In this document: one piece after another, positions 32,422 through 40,218 of the stretch | How positions within the stretch are numbered: the stretch's first letter is position 1 | Layout: the number at the start of each line of letters is the position of its first letter | Origin: Marinobacter sediminum | Lineage (GTDB): Bacteria; Pseudomonadota; Gammaproteobacteria; Pseudomonadales; Oleiphilaceae | DNA: 64,000 bases | Assembly: GCF_023657445.1 (NCBI RefSeq) | Contig: NZ_JAGTWY010000001.1 | Span: forward strand, 2,604,001-2,668,000 | Reading direction: 5' to 3' | The notes under the pieces: model-generated | What the model was told of the DNA's origin: nothing | Database searches by the model: none | The model's input: the letters and a program-made list of their open reading frames with translations, nothing else | Program-made: the position numbers and the translations under genes

Positions 32422-34101
32422 ATGCTCACACAGCTTACGGTTTCCAATTACGCCATTGCCGAACGGGTAGAACTCCAGTTCAGCAAAGGTATGACAGCAC
32501 TGACCGGCGAGACCGGTGCCGGCAAATCCATTGTTCTGGATGCGCTTGGGCTGGCCATGGGTGGCCGGGCTGACGCCGGCGCGGTGCGTCATGGAGCAAA
32601 GCGGGCAGATATAACGGCAACCTTCGACGTATCCAGCATTCCCGAGGCCGTCCAGTGGCTGGAAAATCACGAACTCGATGACGATGACGACTGCATTCTG
32701 CGCCGGGTAATCAGCAAGGATGGGCGTTCGCGTGCCTACATCAATGGCCAGCCCTGCCCCCTCGCCCATCTGAAGGATCTCGGCGGTGTGCTGATGGATA
32801 TTCACAGCCAGCACCAACACCAGTCTCTGCTGCGCAAAGAAACTCACCGCAAACTGCTGGACGAGTTTGCCGGCGTGGAAAGCCTGGCGGCAGACACCCA
32901 CGCAGCCTGGAAAACCTGGAACCAGACTCGCCAGCGCCTGACCGAACGCCAACAAAACGCAGACGAAGCGGAAGCGAAACTGCAGTTGCTGAGATACCAG
33001 GTGGAAGAGCTGGACAAACTGGCCCTGGAAGCAGGTGAGCAGGAGCAGCTGGAACAGGAGCAGGCCCAACTGAGCCAGGCCGATGCCGTGCTGCACAGCA
33101 GCCATCAGGCCGCCCAACTATGCACCGAAGAGGAAACCAGCGCCGCAGACCTGGTACGCCAGGCGCTTCAGCAGCTCGAGCAGTTACCGGTCGAGGTGCC
33201 TGCGTTGGCCGAAACCATCCAGATGCTGAGCGAAGCCCAGATTCAGATCAGCGAAGCGGGCGACAACCTGCGCCGTTTTGTGGACGACTACGAGGCCGAC
33301 CCGGTTCGCCTGGAAGAGGTAGAGGAACGCCTGAGCGCGATCTATCAGATGGCCCGGAAACACCGCATCACGCCGGAAGAACTGACGGTTCTGCATCAGC
33401 GGTTGAGCGCGGAACTTGCGGAGCTGGACAACGGTGAAGGCAGCCTGGAGCAACTGGAGGCAGAGCTGGAGAAGCAGCGCGCAAACTTTGACGCACTGGC
33501 CGGCAGACTGACCGACGCTCGCGAGCAGGCCGCCGTGGAGCTGGACCAGCGCATTGCTGAAGAACTGGCACCGCTGAGCATGCCGTCGGTGCAATTTGTG
33601 ACTCACCTTAACCGCAACACCAACGGCGAACCGGCGCCTCACGGCCAGCAGGATATTGAGTTTCTGGTCAGCGCCAACCCGGGCCAGCCTGCTCGCCCGC
33701 TGGCAAAAGTCGCCTCCGGCGGTGAACTGTCCAGAATCAGCCTGGCCATTCAGGTGGTGGTCGCCCAGACCTCAACCACCCCAACCCTCGTGTTTGACGA
33801 GGTAGACGTGGGCATTGGCGGCGGAACCGCCGAAGTGGTCGGTCGCCTGCTCCGCAATCTTGGCGATAACGGCCAGGTCCTGTGCGTCACCCACTTGCCC
33901 CAGGTGGCAGCGCAGTGCCATCAGCACCTGTTTGTCAGCAAGTTTACCGAACAGGACACCACCTTCTCGAAAATTGAAACACTGGATGATCAGGGAAGAA
34001 TCAGTGAAGTGGCGAGGATGCTGGGGGGCGTAGACATGACGGAACACACCATCGCACATGCCAAAGAAATGTTTTCCAAGGGACAGGCGACCCATCACTG
34101 A
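32422..34101 (+). CDS. recN: DNA repair protein RecN
   Basis: SMC-like ATPase acting in recombinational repair of double-strand breaks. The ATG at 32422 has GGAGG 8 bases upstream and begins MLTQLTVSNYAIAERVELQF; 559 residues, normal. Walker A is GETGAGKS, there are long coiled-coil arms (~150-350), and the C-terminal signature SGGELSRISLAIQVV and Walker B TLVFDEVDVGIGG. Frames upstream of this ATG run through the LexA boxes and are not coding. Confidence 0.97.
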   Translation: MLTQLTVSNYAIAERVELQFSKGMTALTGETGAGKSIVLDALGLAMGGRADAGAVRHGAKRADITATFDVSSIPEAVQWLENHELDDDDDCILRRVISKDGRSRAYINGQPCPLAHLKDLGGVLMDIHSQHQHQSLLRKETHRKLLDEFAGVESLAADTHAAWKTWNQTRQRLTERQQNADEAEAKLQLLRYQVEELDKLALEAGEQEQLEQEQAQLSQADAVLHSSHQAAQLCTEEETSAADLVRQALQQLEQLPVEVPALAETIQMLSEAQIQISEAGDNLRRFVDDYEADPVRLEEVEERLSAIYQMARKHRITPEELTVLHQRLSAELAELDNGEGSLEQLEAELEKQRANFDALAGRLTDAREQAAVELDQRIAEELAPLSMPSVQFVTHLNRNTNGEPAPHGQQDIEFLVSANPGQPARPLAKVASGGELSRISLAIQVVVAQTSTTPTLVFDEVDVGIGGGTAEVVGRLLRNLGDNGQVLCVTHLPQVAAQCHQHLFVSKFTEQDTTFSKIETLDDQGRISEVARMLGGVDMTEHTIAHAKEMFSKGQATHH

Positions 34102-34144
34102 ATTGCCTGAAAAACCTCTACTCCTCTCGATCCTGAGAGCTTTC

Positions 34145-34175
34145 GGGGCGGGTACACCAACCCGCCCCTTTTTTT
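34145..34175 (+). terminator. Terminator of recN
   Basis: GC stem of 9 bp (34145-34153 with 34160-34168, core GGGGCGGG/CCCGCCCC) followed by seven Ts. It lies between the convergent recN and fur genes. Confidence 0.9.
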
Positions 34176-34177
34176 GC

Positions 34178-34588
34178 TTATGACTTGGCTGGCTTCACGT
34201 AAAGAATCAGGCTGTGATCAACGATCTCATAGCCGTGCTCTTCGGCAATCTTTTTCTGACGCTCCTCGATAACCTCATCGACGAACTCGATTACTTCACC
34301 GGTTTGGGTACAAACCATATGATCGTGATGATCATCGCCGGCCATTTCAAAAACCGCGTGACCACCTTCAAAATTATGGCGCAGCACAAGGCCCGCTGCT
34401 TCGAATTGTGTCAACACCCGATAAACCGTTGCCAGGCCCACGTCATCTCCCTGCTCCAGAAGCTTCTTGTAAACGTCTTCTGCACTCAGGTGGTGCTCGG
34501 CGGCATTCTCCAGAATATTGAAGATTTTTACTCTTGGCAGAGTAACTTTGAGACCGACTTTTCGTAATTCGGCGTTTTCAGATGGCAT
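34178..34588 (-). CDS. fur: Ferric uptake regulator Fur
   Basis: Fe2+-dependent repressor of iron acquisition genes. The ATG at 34588 (MPSENAELRKVGLKVTLPRVKI) gives 136 residues, close to Pseudomonas Fur. Winged-helix DNA-binding domain (GLATVYRVLTQFEAAGLV) and metal-site motif GDDHHDHMVCTQTGEVIEF are visible. As in P. aeruginosa Fur, the second Cys of the structural CxxC seen in E. coli is absent. Divergent from bamE, as usual in this group; no Fur box was identified with certainty. Confidence 0.97.
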   Translation of the reverse strand: MPSENAELRKVGLKVTLPRVKIFNILENAAEHHLSAEDVYKKLLEQGDDVGLATVYRVLTQFEAAGLVLRHNFEGGHAVFEMAGDDHHDHMVCTQTGEVIEFVDEVIEERQKKIAEEHGYEIVDHSLILYVKPAKS

Positions 34589-34603
34589 GTTACTATTCAC
34601 TCT

Positions 34604-34632
34604 TTGGTGTGCCTCACGGCTTCCGGTATGAT
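34604..34632 (+). promoter_or_regulatory. Sigma-70 promoter of bamE
   Basis: TTGGTG (34604-34609) and TATGAT (34627-34632), spacer 17, in the fur-bamE divergent region about 80 bases before the bamE start. Confidence 0.65.
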
Positions 34633-34710
34633 GAAGCCGCCATTTAACGGTCAACCCGTGTCACACCTGCCCCTGGCAGGCGAATTCAAGATAGAGGATT
34701 TCCCCCGGCG

Positions 34711-35037
34711 ATGCAAAAGCTCACAGCTCTCATTCTCACTCTCGTTTTGTCAGGATGTGTCTTCCCAGGCGTCTACAAAATCAACGTCCAGCAAGGCAAC
34801 ATCGTGACCGATGAAGAGCTTACCTCGCTGACCGAGGGCATGCCCCGCAGCCAGGTACATGCGGTGATGGGCACTCCCCTGATGCTAAACCCGGTCAATC
34901 CTTCCCGGGAATACTACGTGTACACCTTCCAGCGCGGCGGCGGTGATATCCGGGAACAGCGGATCGTGGTCTACTACGACAATGACCGGTTTTCCCATTA
35001 CGAAGCCCAGCTACTTGAGGAAACCCCCGCTTACTAA
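34711..35037 (+). CDS. bamE: Outer membrane assembly lipoprotein BamE
   Basis: Lipoprotein of the BAM complex that inserts barrels into the outer membrane. 108 residues. Short signal peptide MQKLTALILTLVLSGC with lipobox LSGC, then VFPGVYKINVQQGNIVTDEELTSLTEGMPRSQVHAVMGTPLM, the conserved SmpA/OmlA fold. It is divergent from fur and convergent with rnfH-ratA, the conserved fur/bamE/rnfH/ratA/smpB neighbourhood. Confidence 0.97.
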   Translation: MQKLTALILTLVLSGCVFPGVYKINVQQGNIVTDEELTSLTEGMPRSQVHAVMGTPLMLNPVNPSREYYVYTFQRGGGDIREQRIVVYYDNDRFSHYEAQLLEETPAY

Positions 35038-35045
35038 ATAAGCGG

Positions 35046-35327
35046 TCAGGCTTTTTTCTTCGCCCGATTCAGGCGTGCCTGTTTCGGGTCTATCTTCAGC
35101 GGACGATACAGCTCGACCCGGTCCCCCTCCCTCAATTGGTGGGCGGTCGGATCCTTGATCACCTTGCCAAAAATGCCCATATCGATGGCGTCGGGATCAA
35201 TCTCCGGGAAAATTCCGGAAATACCGGACAGCTTAACGGCTTCCAATGCCGTGGTGCCGTCAGGCACTGTTACTGCCACGATTTCCTGCTTGTCCGGTCG
35301 AGCGTAGGCAACTTCCACAATCGGCAC
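35046..35327 (-). CDS. rnfH: RnfH family (UPF0125/RatB-like) ubiquitin-fold protein
   Basis: 93-residue protein of the RnfH family, a beta-grasp fold of unclear function. Motifs VEVAYARPDKQEIVAVTVPDGTTALEAVKLSGI and VELYRPLKIDPKQARLNRAKKKA are typical. It starts with GTG, which overlaps the ratA TAG by one base (TAGTG); an SD GGAGG lies 6 bases upstream. Paired with ratA as in nearly all gammaproteobacteria. Despite the old RatB name, an antitoxin role is not established. Confidence 0.93.
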   Translation of the reverse strand: MPIVEVAYARPDKQEIVAVTVPDGTTALEAVKLSGISGIFPEIDPDAIDMGIFGKVIKDPTAHQLREGDRVELYRPLKIDPKQARLNRAKKKA

Positions 35328-35770
35328 TACTTACCTCCCCGATAAAGATCATCTGCCCGACGGCAGAACGCATCCACCATGGTGCTCGCAGCCTGGCTGA
35401 AGACCTGACCAAATGCCATGCGGGACAGTGAGCCGGAAAATTCGAATTCGAGAGCCAGAATAACCTTGCAGGCGTTGTCATCCAGCGGCTTGAAGTGCCA
35501 CCGGCCCGTCAGATTGCGGAAGGGGCCATCAACCAGATTCATCTCAATGGCCTCTGGCATCAGTAGCTGGTTACGCGTGGTCAGGATATGCCGGACGCCC
35601 CCCTTGGCAATCTCCATGGATGCCGTAACCTGACTGGAATCCTGGTCATGAATTTCCGTACTGGCACACCAGGGCAAAAACTCCGGGTAACGGGCGACAT
35701 CATTAACCAGATGGAACATGCGCTCGGCCGAGTGCATAACGAGGGCTGTTTTATCAATCTGATGGGGCAT
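35327..35770 (-). CDS. ratA: RatA/START-domain (COQ10-like) protein
   Basis: 147-residue SRPBCC/START fold protein. In E. coli RatA is reported to block 70S formation, while the fold resembles COQ10, which binds ubiquinone. Diagnostic motifs are ALVMHSAERMFHLVNDVARYPEFLPWC, FRNLTGRWHFKPL and VFSQAASTMVDAFCRRADDLY. It is translationally coupled to rnfH. smpB lies beyond the NSS transporter gene, which here interrupts the usual smpB-ratA adjacency. Confidence 0.92.
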   Translation of the reverse strand: MPHQIDKTALVMHSAERMFHLVNDVARYPEFLPWCASTEIHDQDSSQVTASMEIAKGGVRHILTTRNQLLMPEAIEMNLVDGPFRNLTGRWHFKPLDDNACKVILALEFEFSGSLSRMAFGQVFSQAASTMVDAFCRRADDLYRGGK

Positions 35771-35840
35771 TGGAACCGGTTGTCCTGCTTACAAACACGA
35801 TGTGATAGTGAATACGGGCATCTTTGGAAAACGGCCTGTA

Positions 35841-37472
35841 TCAGACGCTATGATAAAGGATATCGCCTCCTTTGGGGGCATTTTCCGTTGGTGATGGCTG
35901 CGCCCCGGACTTTTCCGCCTCTGCCTTCTTCTCCGAAGCCGGCAGCGTTGGATCATCGGCTTCCTCACCCGGCTCCGCCGTTGACGCCTGCCCTTCCGGC
36001 TCTCCTGTTTCGAGTACCGGCTCCTCATTCAATTCAGAAAGAGCAGCAGCGGGCTGGCCGCACCAGAGCGCGTTACTGCCAGTGTCACACAGGCTGGTAA
36101 GCGAGAATGCGGTGTACTGGAGACCGATGTAAGCGACGACCACCGGCAGAACCAGCCGCATTACCCAGAACCAGATGGCAGAAAACAGTCTCGGCGCCTG
36201 CCCGAGGATCCGATGGGACAGGCTGCGGGTCAGGCACCAGCCGGTAAACACCGCAATCAGGATGGCAACAATAGGAATGAGCAGACCACCGGTAATCATT
36301 TCAAGCCAACGGAAAACCGTGGCGCCGGCGTAACGATCCTGGGCCCAGAGATTGAACGAAAGCAGTGACGCCAGCCCGGCAAACCAGACCGCCAACCCCG
36401 CGATCAGCGCGGACCAGCCCCTGGGCGCCCCGGCCCACTCCTGCAGCCATCCCACCACCGGCTCCAGGAGACTGATAGCGGTCGTCCAGACCACCATCAC
36501 CACCATCAGGAAAACCGCCGCGATCACAAACTGGCTCCCGGGCAACTGCGCCAGGGTGACGGGCAACGAAACGAACAACAGACTGAACCCACGTTCGCCA
36601 TCAAAGCTGCTGATGTCGGCCGCTACCGCATAGATCATCAGGCCCGCCAGCATGGCGACCAGGGTATCCATCAGCACCACAGCCAGGATCGAGCGCTTCA
36701 ATTGAGTATCTGGCGCAGTGTACGCACCAAAAATGGCCCACACTCCCATGCCAAGCCCCAGGGTAAAGAAGGCATGAAACAATGCGGCCTTGAGACTTTC
36801 CAGCGTTACGTCCTGGGGGTGCATTTCAAGGATGTGGCTGACGGCTCCATCAATCCGCCCGTGCCAGGCCGCGAGGGCAAAAAGAGCCAGCATCAGCAGC
36901 AGGCTACCGGGCACCACGATTCTCAGGGTTCGCTCAAGGCCGTTCACCACTCCCTGCACTGACACCCAAACCACGAGAATCATAAACAGGGCATGCCAAC
37001 CCATGAAAACCCGGTATTCCCGCGGGTCCGACACAAGGGCTGCGAGAATGCCTGTGGCATCCGCCAGGTCCGTGCCGGAAAAGCGCCCCATCGCACCGAA
37101 GAAAATATAGGCCAGGGCAATGGAGCCAAATACGGCGGTAAAAGAAAGCACCACGAATGCCGCCACAATACTGAGGCGCCCGGCCAGCATCCAGGCTCGA
37201 GAGACCTTGGCGCTGCGGATAAAGCCATCCATCGCCAGCACAATGCCATGACGTGCATAACGCCCCAGGGATGCCTCCGTGACCATCAGGGGCAGCGTCA
37301 CCAGCAACAGGCAACCCAGATACAGCAGAATAAACAGGCCACCGCCATGCAGACTTGCGAGGTAGGGAAACTGCCACAGGTTCGCGAGACCTACGGTGGC
37401 GCCGACCGCGGCCCAGAAAAATGTGGATTTGCGGGTAAAGGACCCGATGGCTGTCTGATACGGCGTAAGCAT
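35841..37472 (-). CDS. NSS family sodium-dependent transporter
   Basis: Sodium-coupled symporter of the neurotransmitter:sodium symporter (LeuT-like) family. About 540 residues from the ATG at 37472 (MLTPYQTAIGSFTRKSTFFW), 6 bases after AGGG; an ATG two codons upstream is possible. TM1 carries the family motif AVGATVGLANLWQFPYLASLHGGG. I count about a dozen hydrophobic segments to residue ~455. The last ~80 residues are an unusual acidic, Pro/Ser/Glu-rich tail with two cysteines at its start (CDTGSNALWC). Substrate unknown. It is inserted between ratA and smpB, which are commonly adjacent. Confidence 0.88.
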   Translation of the reverse strand: MLTPYQTAIGSFTRKSTFFWAAVGATVGLANLWQFPYLASLHGGGLFILLYLGCLLLVTLPLMVTEASLGRYARHGIVLAMDGFIRSAKVSRAWMLAGRLSIVAAFVVLSFTAVFGSIALAYIFFGAMGRFSGTDLADATGILAALVSDPREYRVFMGWHALFMILVVWVSVQGVVNGLERTLRIVVPGSLLLMLALFALAAWHGRIDGAVSHILEMHPQDVTLESLKAALFHAFFTLGLGMGVWAIFGAYTAPDTQLKRSILAVVLMDTLVAMLAGLMIYAVAADISSFDGERGFSLLFVSLPVTLAQLPGSQFVIAAVFLMVVMVVWTTAISLLEPVVGWLQEWAGAPRGWSALIAGLAVWFAGLASLLSFNLWAQDRYAGATVFRWLEMITGGLLIPIVAILIAVFTGWCLTRSLSHRILGQAPRLFSAIWFWVMRLVLPVVVAYIGLQYTAFSLTSLCDTGSNALWCGQPAAALSELNEEPVLETGEPEGQASTAEPGEEADDPTLPASEKKAEAEKSGAQPSPTENAPKGGDILYHSV

Positions 37473-37557
37473 TCGCATCCCTGATAGGTTCCGGCCCCAC
37501 ATTGTAGCCGATGGCCCCCTTTGTGTACGAACCACCCAACGCCATAACGCCGATTTC

Positions 37558-37587
37558 GTGACCGGTCTGGCACTCCTGAGCTACAAT
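37558..37587 (+). promoter_or_regulatory. Possible promoter of smpB
   Basis: -10 TACAAT (37582-37587) with a weak -35 GTGACC (37558-37563), spacer 18, about 65 bases before smpB. The -10 is convincing, the -35 is weak. Confidence 0.5.
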
Positions 37588-37652
37588 GCGCGTTTTGCCG
37601 GCAAACCCGCCGGCCGACTCGTTCATTCGTCCGACCCCGGATAATCTGATTC

Positions 37653-38132
37653 ATGAGTAAGAAAAAGCCCGGAACGCCGAGCAGTACCATCGCCCTTAAC
37701 AAAAAGGCGAAACACGAGTATCACATCGAGGAACGCTTTGAGGCGGGTCTCGCCCTGCTGGGCTGGGAAGTCAAATCCCTGCGCGCGGGCAAGGCGCAGT
37801 TGGTGGACGCCTATGTGTTGCTGAAAAATGGCGAAGCCTGGTTGCTGGGCGCCCACATTACCCCGCTGGTCGCGGCCTCGACCCATGTGATTGCAGACCC
37901 GACCCGCACCCGGAAACTGCTGCTTCACGCCAAGGAAATTGCCAAAATTATCGGCAAGGTCAACCAGACTGGTCGCACCTGTGTTCCGCTTGCCCTGTAC
38001 TGGAAAAAGAACAAGATAAAGTGCGAGATTGCCCTGGTTACAGGCAAGAAACAGTTCGATAAGCGCGCGACCGAGAAAGAGCGTGACTGGAACCGCCAGA
38101 AGCAGCGCATCCTGCGCGACGCCAACGCCTGA
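37653..38132 (+). CDS. smpB: SsrA-binding protein SmpB
   Basis: Binds tmRNA and enables trans-translation of stalled ribosomes. 159 residues. Motifs [38 protein letters not shown] and [11 protein letters not shown] are canonical, and the basic C-terminal tail [23 protein letters not shown] enters the mRNA channel. The tmRNA gene lies 1.6 kb downstream on the same strand, separated by the WS/DGAT gene. Confidence 0.97.
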   Translation: MSKKKPGTPSSTIALNKKAKHEYHIEERFEAGLALLGWEVKSLRAGKAQLVDAYVLLKNGEAWLLGAHITPLVAASTHVIADPTRTRKLLLHAKEIAKIIGKVNQTGRTCVPLALYWKKNKIKCEIALVTGKKQFDKRATEKERDWNRQKQRILRDANA

Positions 38133-38209
38133 TCTTCAGCGCCACCAATCTCTGAATACCTGACATCGGTCATATGCGGCACACGCCAGTGTGTCGCATA
38201 CTCCTCCTC

Positions 38210-38237
38210 TTGCGCACTTTTTCATCAGGCCTATACT
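38210..38237 (+). promoter_or_regulatory. Promoter of the WS/DGAT gene
   Basis: TTGCGC (38210-38215) and TATACT (38232-38237), spacer 16, about 33 bases before the start codon. Confidence 0.6.
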
Positions 38238-38269
38238 CGGGATCCTGGTACATGGCAAAGGGAGGGCTT

Positions 38270-39688
38270 ATGTCACCAACTCAAACACCGATGTCCGCTG
38301 TCGACCGCGCCTGGCTGCGAATGGACACGCCCCAGAACCCCATGATGATCTGTGGGGTGTGGATGCTAGAACGTCCCATTTCCATGAAACGCCTCAGGCA
38401 CACGATTGAAGAACGTTTCCTGTGCTTCAGCCGCTTCCGGCAACGGGTGGTGGATACCGGAGACCGCGCTTACTGGCAGGATGACCCCCTGTTTGACCTG
38501 GACAACCACCTGCACCAGATCGCCCTGCCGGGCAAAGCCGACAAAGCGGAACTCCAGAAATTGGCCAGCGACCTGAACAGTACTTCGCTGGATTTCCGGC
38601 AACCGCTCTGGCAAATGCATTACATCGACAATTATGAGGGCGGCAGCGCACTGCTGATTCGCATCCACCATTGTATTGCCGATGGCATCTCGCTGGTTCG
38701 GGTCATGCTGTCACTGACCGACAAGACCCCCGAACCCAGACTGAAAAAAGTCGCATCGAAGCATCATTCAAAGCCACAACAGAGATCCGCAATCCAGAAA
38801 CTGCTCCACCGCGCGGTCGACAACACCCAGGCCGCCACCCATCAGGCCAGGTTGTTCATTCAGTCCGTTCGGGAGGAGCCTAGTTACCCCCTCAAACTGG
38901 CGTCGACCGCCGGCGACGTGGCCCTGGACCTTATCAAGCTTGGCCTGGCGCCCTTTGAGCCCAAAACCGGTTTGAAGCAGCCGCTTTCCGGGCGCAAACA
39001 AGTGGCCTGGGCAGACCCTCTGGACCTGGCCGAAGTAAAAGCCTGCGCCAAGGCTCTGGGTGGCACCATAAACGATGTACTGCTGTGCACGGTCACCGGG
39101 GCTCTGCAGCGGCATTTTGCAGCGCACAAGGAAGCCATCCCCGATTCCGGCATCCGCGTTGCCGTCCCGTTCAACCTGCGGCCTCTTGATCAACCCATAG
39201 AAACCCTCGGTAACAAGTTCGGCCTGGTACTGGTTACCCTGCCGGTGGAAGTGAAGGACCCGATCATGTGCTTCCGGCAGGTACAGGAAAACATGAACCG
39301 GCTTAAGCAGTCCTATCAGGCCCAGGTCACCTACAGCCTTCTTGATTTATTCGGCCGCGGCCCTGACATCATCGAACGGCGGGCACTGGACCTGCTCAGC
39401 AACAAAGCGTCTGCCGTACTGACCAACGTTCCGGGCCCGAAAGAGGCACTGTACCTGGCGGGCAGTAAGCTGACCCAACCCATGTGCTGGGTGCCCCAGA
39501 GCGGCAATATCGGCATCGGCATGAGTATTCTCAGTTACGCCGGCACCGTTCAGTTCGGCATTACCGTCGACAAGGCCATCCACGCCGACCCAAATGCCGT
39601 GATGGACTATTTCCGACAAAGCTTCCAGGCCCTGAGCCACGCGGCCCTGGCAGGCCGGCAAGGCGGGCCGGAACTCAAAGCGGGATAG
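38270..39688 (+). CDS. WS/DGAT-type wax ester synthase / acyl-CoA:diacylglycerol acyltransferase
   Basis: Transfers acyl groups from acyl-CoA to fatty alcohols or diacylglycerol, forming storage wax esters or triacylglycerol at the inner membrane face. Start ATG 38270 follows GGAGGG; 472 residues. Catalytic HHxxxDG is HHCIADG at residues 133-139. Family marks include MSAVDRAWLRMDTPQNPMMICGV near the N-terminus, NDVLLCTVTGALQRH, and the ending block LTNVPGPKEALYLAGSKLTQ...SYAGTVQFGITVD. Marinobacter carries several such paralogues. This one differs from my memory of the studied WS1 and WS2, so its substrate preference is open. Confidence 0.9.
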   Translation: MSPTQTPMSAVDRAWLRMDTPQNPMMICGVWMLERPISMKRLRHTIEERFLCFSRFRQRVVDTGDRAYWQDDPLFDLDNHLHQIALPGKADKAELQKLASDLNSTSLDFRQPLWQMHYIDNYEGGSALLIRIHHCIADGISLVRVMLSLTDKTPEPRLKKVASKHHSKPQQRSAIQKLLHRAVDNTQAATHQARLFIQSVREEPSYPLKLASTAGDVALDLIKLGLAPFEPKTGLKQPLSGRKQVAWADPLDLAEVKACAKALGGTINDVLLCTVTGALQRHFAAHKEAIPDSGIRVAVPFNLRPLDQPIETLGNKFGLVLVTLPVEVKDPIMCFRQVQENMNRLKQSYQAQVTYSLLDLFGRGPDIIERRALDLLSNKASAVLTNVPGPKEALYLAGSKLTQPMCWVPQSGNIGIGMSILSYAGTVQFGITVDKAIHADPNAVMDYFRQSFQALSHAALAGRQGGPELKAG

Positions 39689-39740
39689 GTTTCGTAGGTA
39701 CAACTACAGGCCGAAAGCACAAAACAGCAACAAACAACCC

Positions 39741-39770
39741 TTGAAGTCCGGCAAACCGGACACATATACT
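39741..39770 (+). promoter_or_regulatory. Promoter of ssrA
   Basis: TTGAAG (39741-39746) and TATACT (39765-39770), spacer 18, with the RNA 5' end expected near 39779. Confidence 0.75.
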
Positions 39771-39778
39771 GTCGGTAA

Positions 39779-40143
39779 GGGGACGACATGGCTTCGACGC
39801 CGGTGGCGAACCCTTGAGTGCATGTCGAGATGGCAGCCAATCTCGTTAATCCAAAGCTGCAACGCAATAGTCGCAAACGACGAAAACTACGCACTAGCAG
39901 CGTAAGCTGCTAGTCGTCCTGACTGGGTCGCCCGTAGCCCAGAGCTACATCTCAGGACGTCATCGCTTACGGGATGCTCCGTTATCCAGAGCTCACTGGC
40001 TAACGGCTAAGATTTAAAGAGATCGTCTCTTGCACCCTGACCTTCGGGTCGCTTGAGATTAAATTAATAGAAGGACACTAAGCATGTAGACCCTCAAGGC
40101 TGAGTACTGGCGGACGCGGGTTCAATTCCCGCCGTCTCCACCA
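39779..40143 (+). ncRNA. ssrA: Transfer-messenger RNA (tmRNA)
   Basis: 365-nt RNA that rescues stalled ribosomes with SmpB and tags the stalled peptide for proteolysis. The 5' end GGGGACGACATGG and 3' end GGGTTCAATTCCCGCCGTCTCCACCA form the alanine tRNA-like domain with encoded CCA. The resume frame at 39873-39905 encodes ANDENYALAA followed by TAA, so the full tag is AANDENYALAA. Pseudoknot-forming segments lie between. The single-chain form is typical of gammaproteobacteria. Confidence 0.97.
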
Positions 40144-40156
40144 ACCAACCGAAAAG

Positions 40157-40181
40157 GCCCCTGATTTCAGGGGCTTTTTTT
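40157..40181 (+). terminator. Terminator of ssrA
   Basis: 8-bp stem GCCCCTGA/TCAGGGGC (40157-40164 with 40167-40174), loop TT, followed by seven Ts. Confidence 0.9.
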
Positions 40182-40218
40182 CGTTCTGGATCTCCAATAA
40201 ATTAAAAAAGCACACCCA

